From: Bostrychus sinensis
Taxonomy: Eukaryota > Chordata > Actinopteri > Gobiiformes > Eleotridae
Length of the DNA: 64,000 nt
Direction: 5' to 3'
Assembly: GCA_020698575.1 (NCBI GenBank)
Contig: CM036242.1
Span: forward strand, 13,745,124-13,809,123
The translations under genes were made by a program, and so were the position numbers. Under the pieces are notes generated by a model, which made no database searches, had not been told where the DNA came from, and saw nothing but the letters and a program-made list of their open reading frames with translations. Below, in pieces: positions 62,776 to 64,000 of the stretch. Numbering within the stretch: the stretch's first letter is position 1; every line of letters starts with the position of its first letter.

Positions 62776-62949
62776 TACTGTTCAAAAGTTTCTTTTAGTC
62801 AGACAGGAGTGTTTGTTTACCTGCTTTACTAGTTTCGGCTACTTCCTGTAGCCTTCGTCAGAAGCGTCACGTGATGTCGCTGTGACGTGTGACTAGTAAA
62901 GCAGGTAAACAAACACTCCTGTCTGACTAAAAGAAACTTTTGAACAGTA
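62776..62949. mobile_element. Foldback MITE with perfect 58-bp arms
   Basis: The arms 62776-62833 and 62892-62949 are exact reverse complements across all 58 bases, separated by a 58-base spacer. The outer bases are TA then CTGTTCAAAAG, consistent with a Tc1/mariner-type TA target. Perfect identity implies recent insertion or recent arm homogenisation. Confidence 0.93.
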
Positions 62950-64000
62950 GTTTACTTAAGAAGACAGTATGAATTTCCACAAAAGAAAAAAAGAGAATCT
63001 TTATTGTTGAGAAATGGGGCAAATGCCTCGGTGAAGATCTGCTGTCTTTTATAGTCATGTGATTGCTCTGGTCTAAGCTCTAAACTTCAGTTAGATGTAC
63101 TGTTGTAGACTTACAGTAGAAAATTGGTCTAGTTTTACTTATAAAGAGGCAAAAATTAAAATTGGACCTAAACAAAAAAATGAAAGTTTATTTAAGGGCA
63201 TTTACATGTGTATACTTTACTCTATAGGTTGTGTACATGTGATGTCACAACATTGTAATAGAGTTATATTGTGAGACTGAGAGACGGCAGGCTAAGATAC
63301 TTAGGTAGAATCTGTGTTTTGTGTGATGTTTATGGTTAATGTTTCTGCAGTTACTGGGCCTAACGAAACAATGTTCAATGTCTTCTCTGTCAGCACAAAT
63401 TACCTAAGATGAAAAAAAATCCTTTTCCTTTTTTTTTTATTTACTGTACCTATTGCAGAGTTCCAGTGGGGCATTAAAAGTCAATAAATTTGATTCCAAC
63501 AGTAATCAGGCATTCAAAATGTAAAATAATTTTAAAATAAAACATTAGTTTTATTTGTCAATATAATTATGTAATATATAAATAATAATTTCCAATTTGT
63601 GTAGCCTACACTAGCATGAAAGATGAGCAGAACGAGTTTGCTTCCAGTGGGACCAAGTTACCCAAACATCAGATGTTTGACTTTCATCATTAACTGTATT
63701 TTACAATACTTGCAAATACATTTTGACAATTTAATCTGCCGCAGTTGTATGTTTTTGTGGCATTAAAATGTTAAGAATTATATTAAAATGGCATTAAAAA
63801 TAGATTAATATAGACTTGCTGATACCTGCAGGAACCCCGATGTAACTTATAAAGTAACCCTGCTCTCCCTCTGAAATTTTGACATCAGATTCTAGAAGAT
63901 GAACACAACTCATTTAAGTTGCCCTCTAATAATGACTGTGTAGAAAAGACATCTACACATGAACTTGCTGTAGCTGTTGGGAGGCGAGAGAATCTGACCT

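Larger units (their letters stand above)
60721..64000. other. Downstream DNA without a recognised gene
   Basis: Holds SINE-type repeats (about 61000-61260 and 61470-61655) and a foldback element (62776-62949). The remainder is AT-rich. No exon of a downstream gene such as PDCD5, which follows DPY19L3 in human, was found. Confidence 0.6.

Noticed and set aside
60721..64000. Search for PDCD5 or another neighbour gene downstream
   Set aside because: No frame on either strand resembled PDCD5 or any other known protein; the open frames are short and partly repeat-derived.

Overview
The window is eukaryotic, AT-rich and dense with interspersed repeats. Intron/exon structure, tRNA-derived SINEs, a Tc1-type transposon and many small hAT-like and TTAA-flanked elements point to a teleost fish, probably a percomorph. 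The species is not identifiable from the sequence alone.

One gene dominates. dpy19l3, on the + strand, encodes a dpy-19-like C-mannosyltransferase. Its coding sequence runs from the ATG at 3326 to the TAA at 59971 in 18 coding exons (2208 nt, 735 residues plus stop). All 17 introns are GT-AG and every junction keeps frame. The protein aligns end to end, as I recall it, with vertebrate DPY19L3 (about 716 residues in human), and fits DPY19L3 better than DPY19L4, L1 or L2. It is a polytopic ER membrane enzyme expected to transfer mannose from dolichyl-phosphate-mannose to tryptophan C2 in client proteins such as R-spondins and thrombospondin repeats.

Layout: 1-2560 upstream DNA (SINE fragment, CTAAAC minisatellite, microsatellite); 2570-2850 likely promoter and 5' leader; 3326-4123 exons 1-2; 4124-13559 large intron 2; 13560-36428 exons 3-15; 36429-48807 the largest intron (12.4 kb, hAT, Tc1 and SINE insertions, some nested); 48808-59971 exons 16-18; 59972 to about 60720 3' UTR; 60720-64000 downstream DNA with SINEs and a perfect 58-bp foldback. 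No second protein-coding gene was recognised.

The most interesting observation is an unexpected coding block in intron 2 (10313-10612). It has a good start context, 100 open codons, a hydrophobic segment, a dpy19-like THENxLWFS-type motif and a phase-0 GT donor. It looks like an alternative first coding exon that would replace exons 1-2 and splice directly to exon 3, giving a predicted 753-residue isoform with a different N-terminus, first membrane span and start of the first lumenal loop. The remaining findings are mostly transposon archaeology (nested insertions with intact target-site duplications), hairpin-forming repeats and an unusual TG-repeat acceptor at exon 5.
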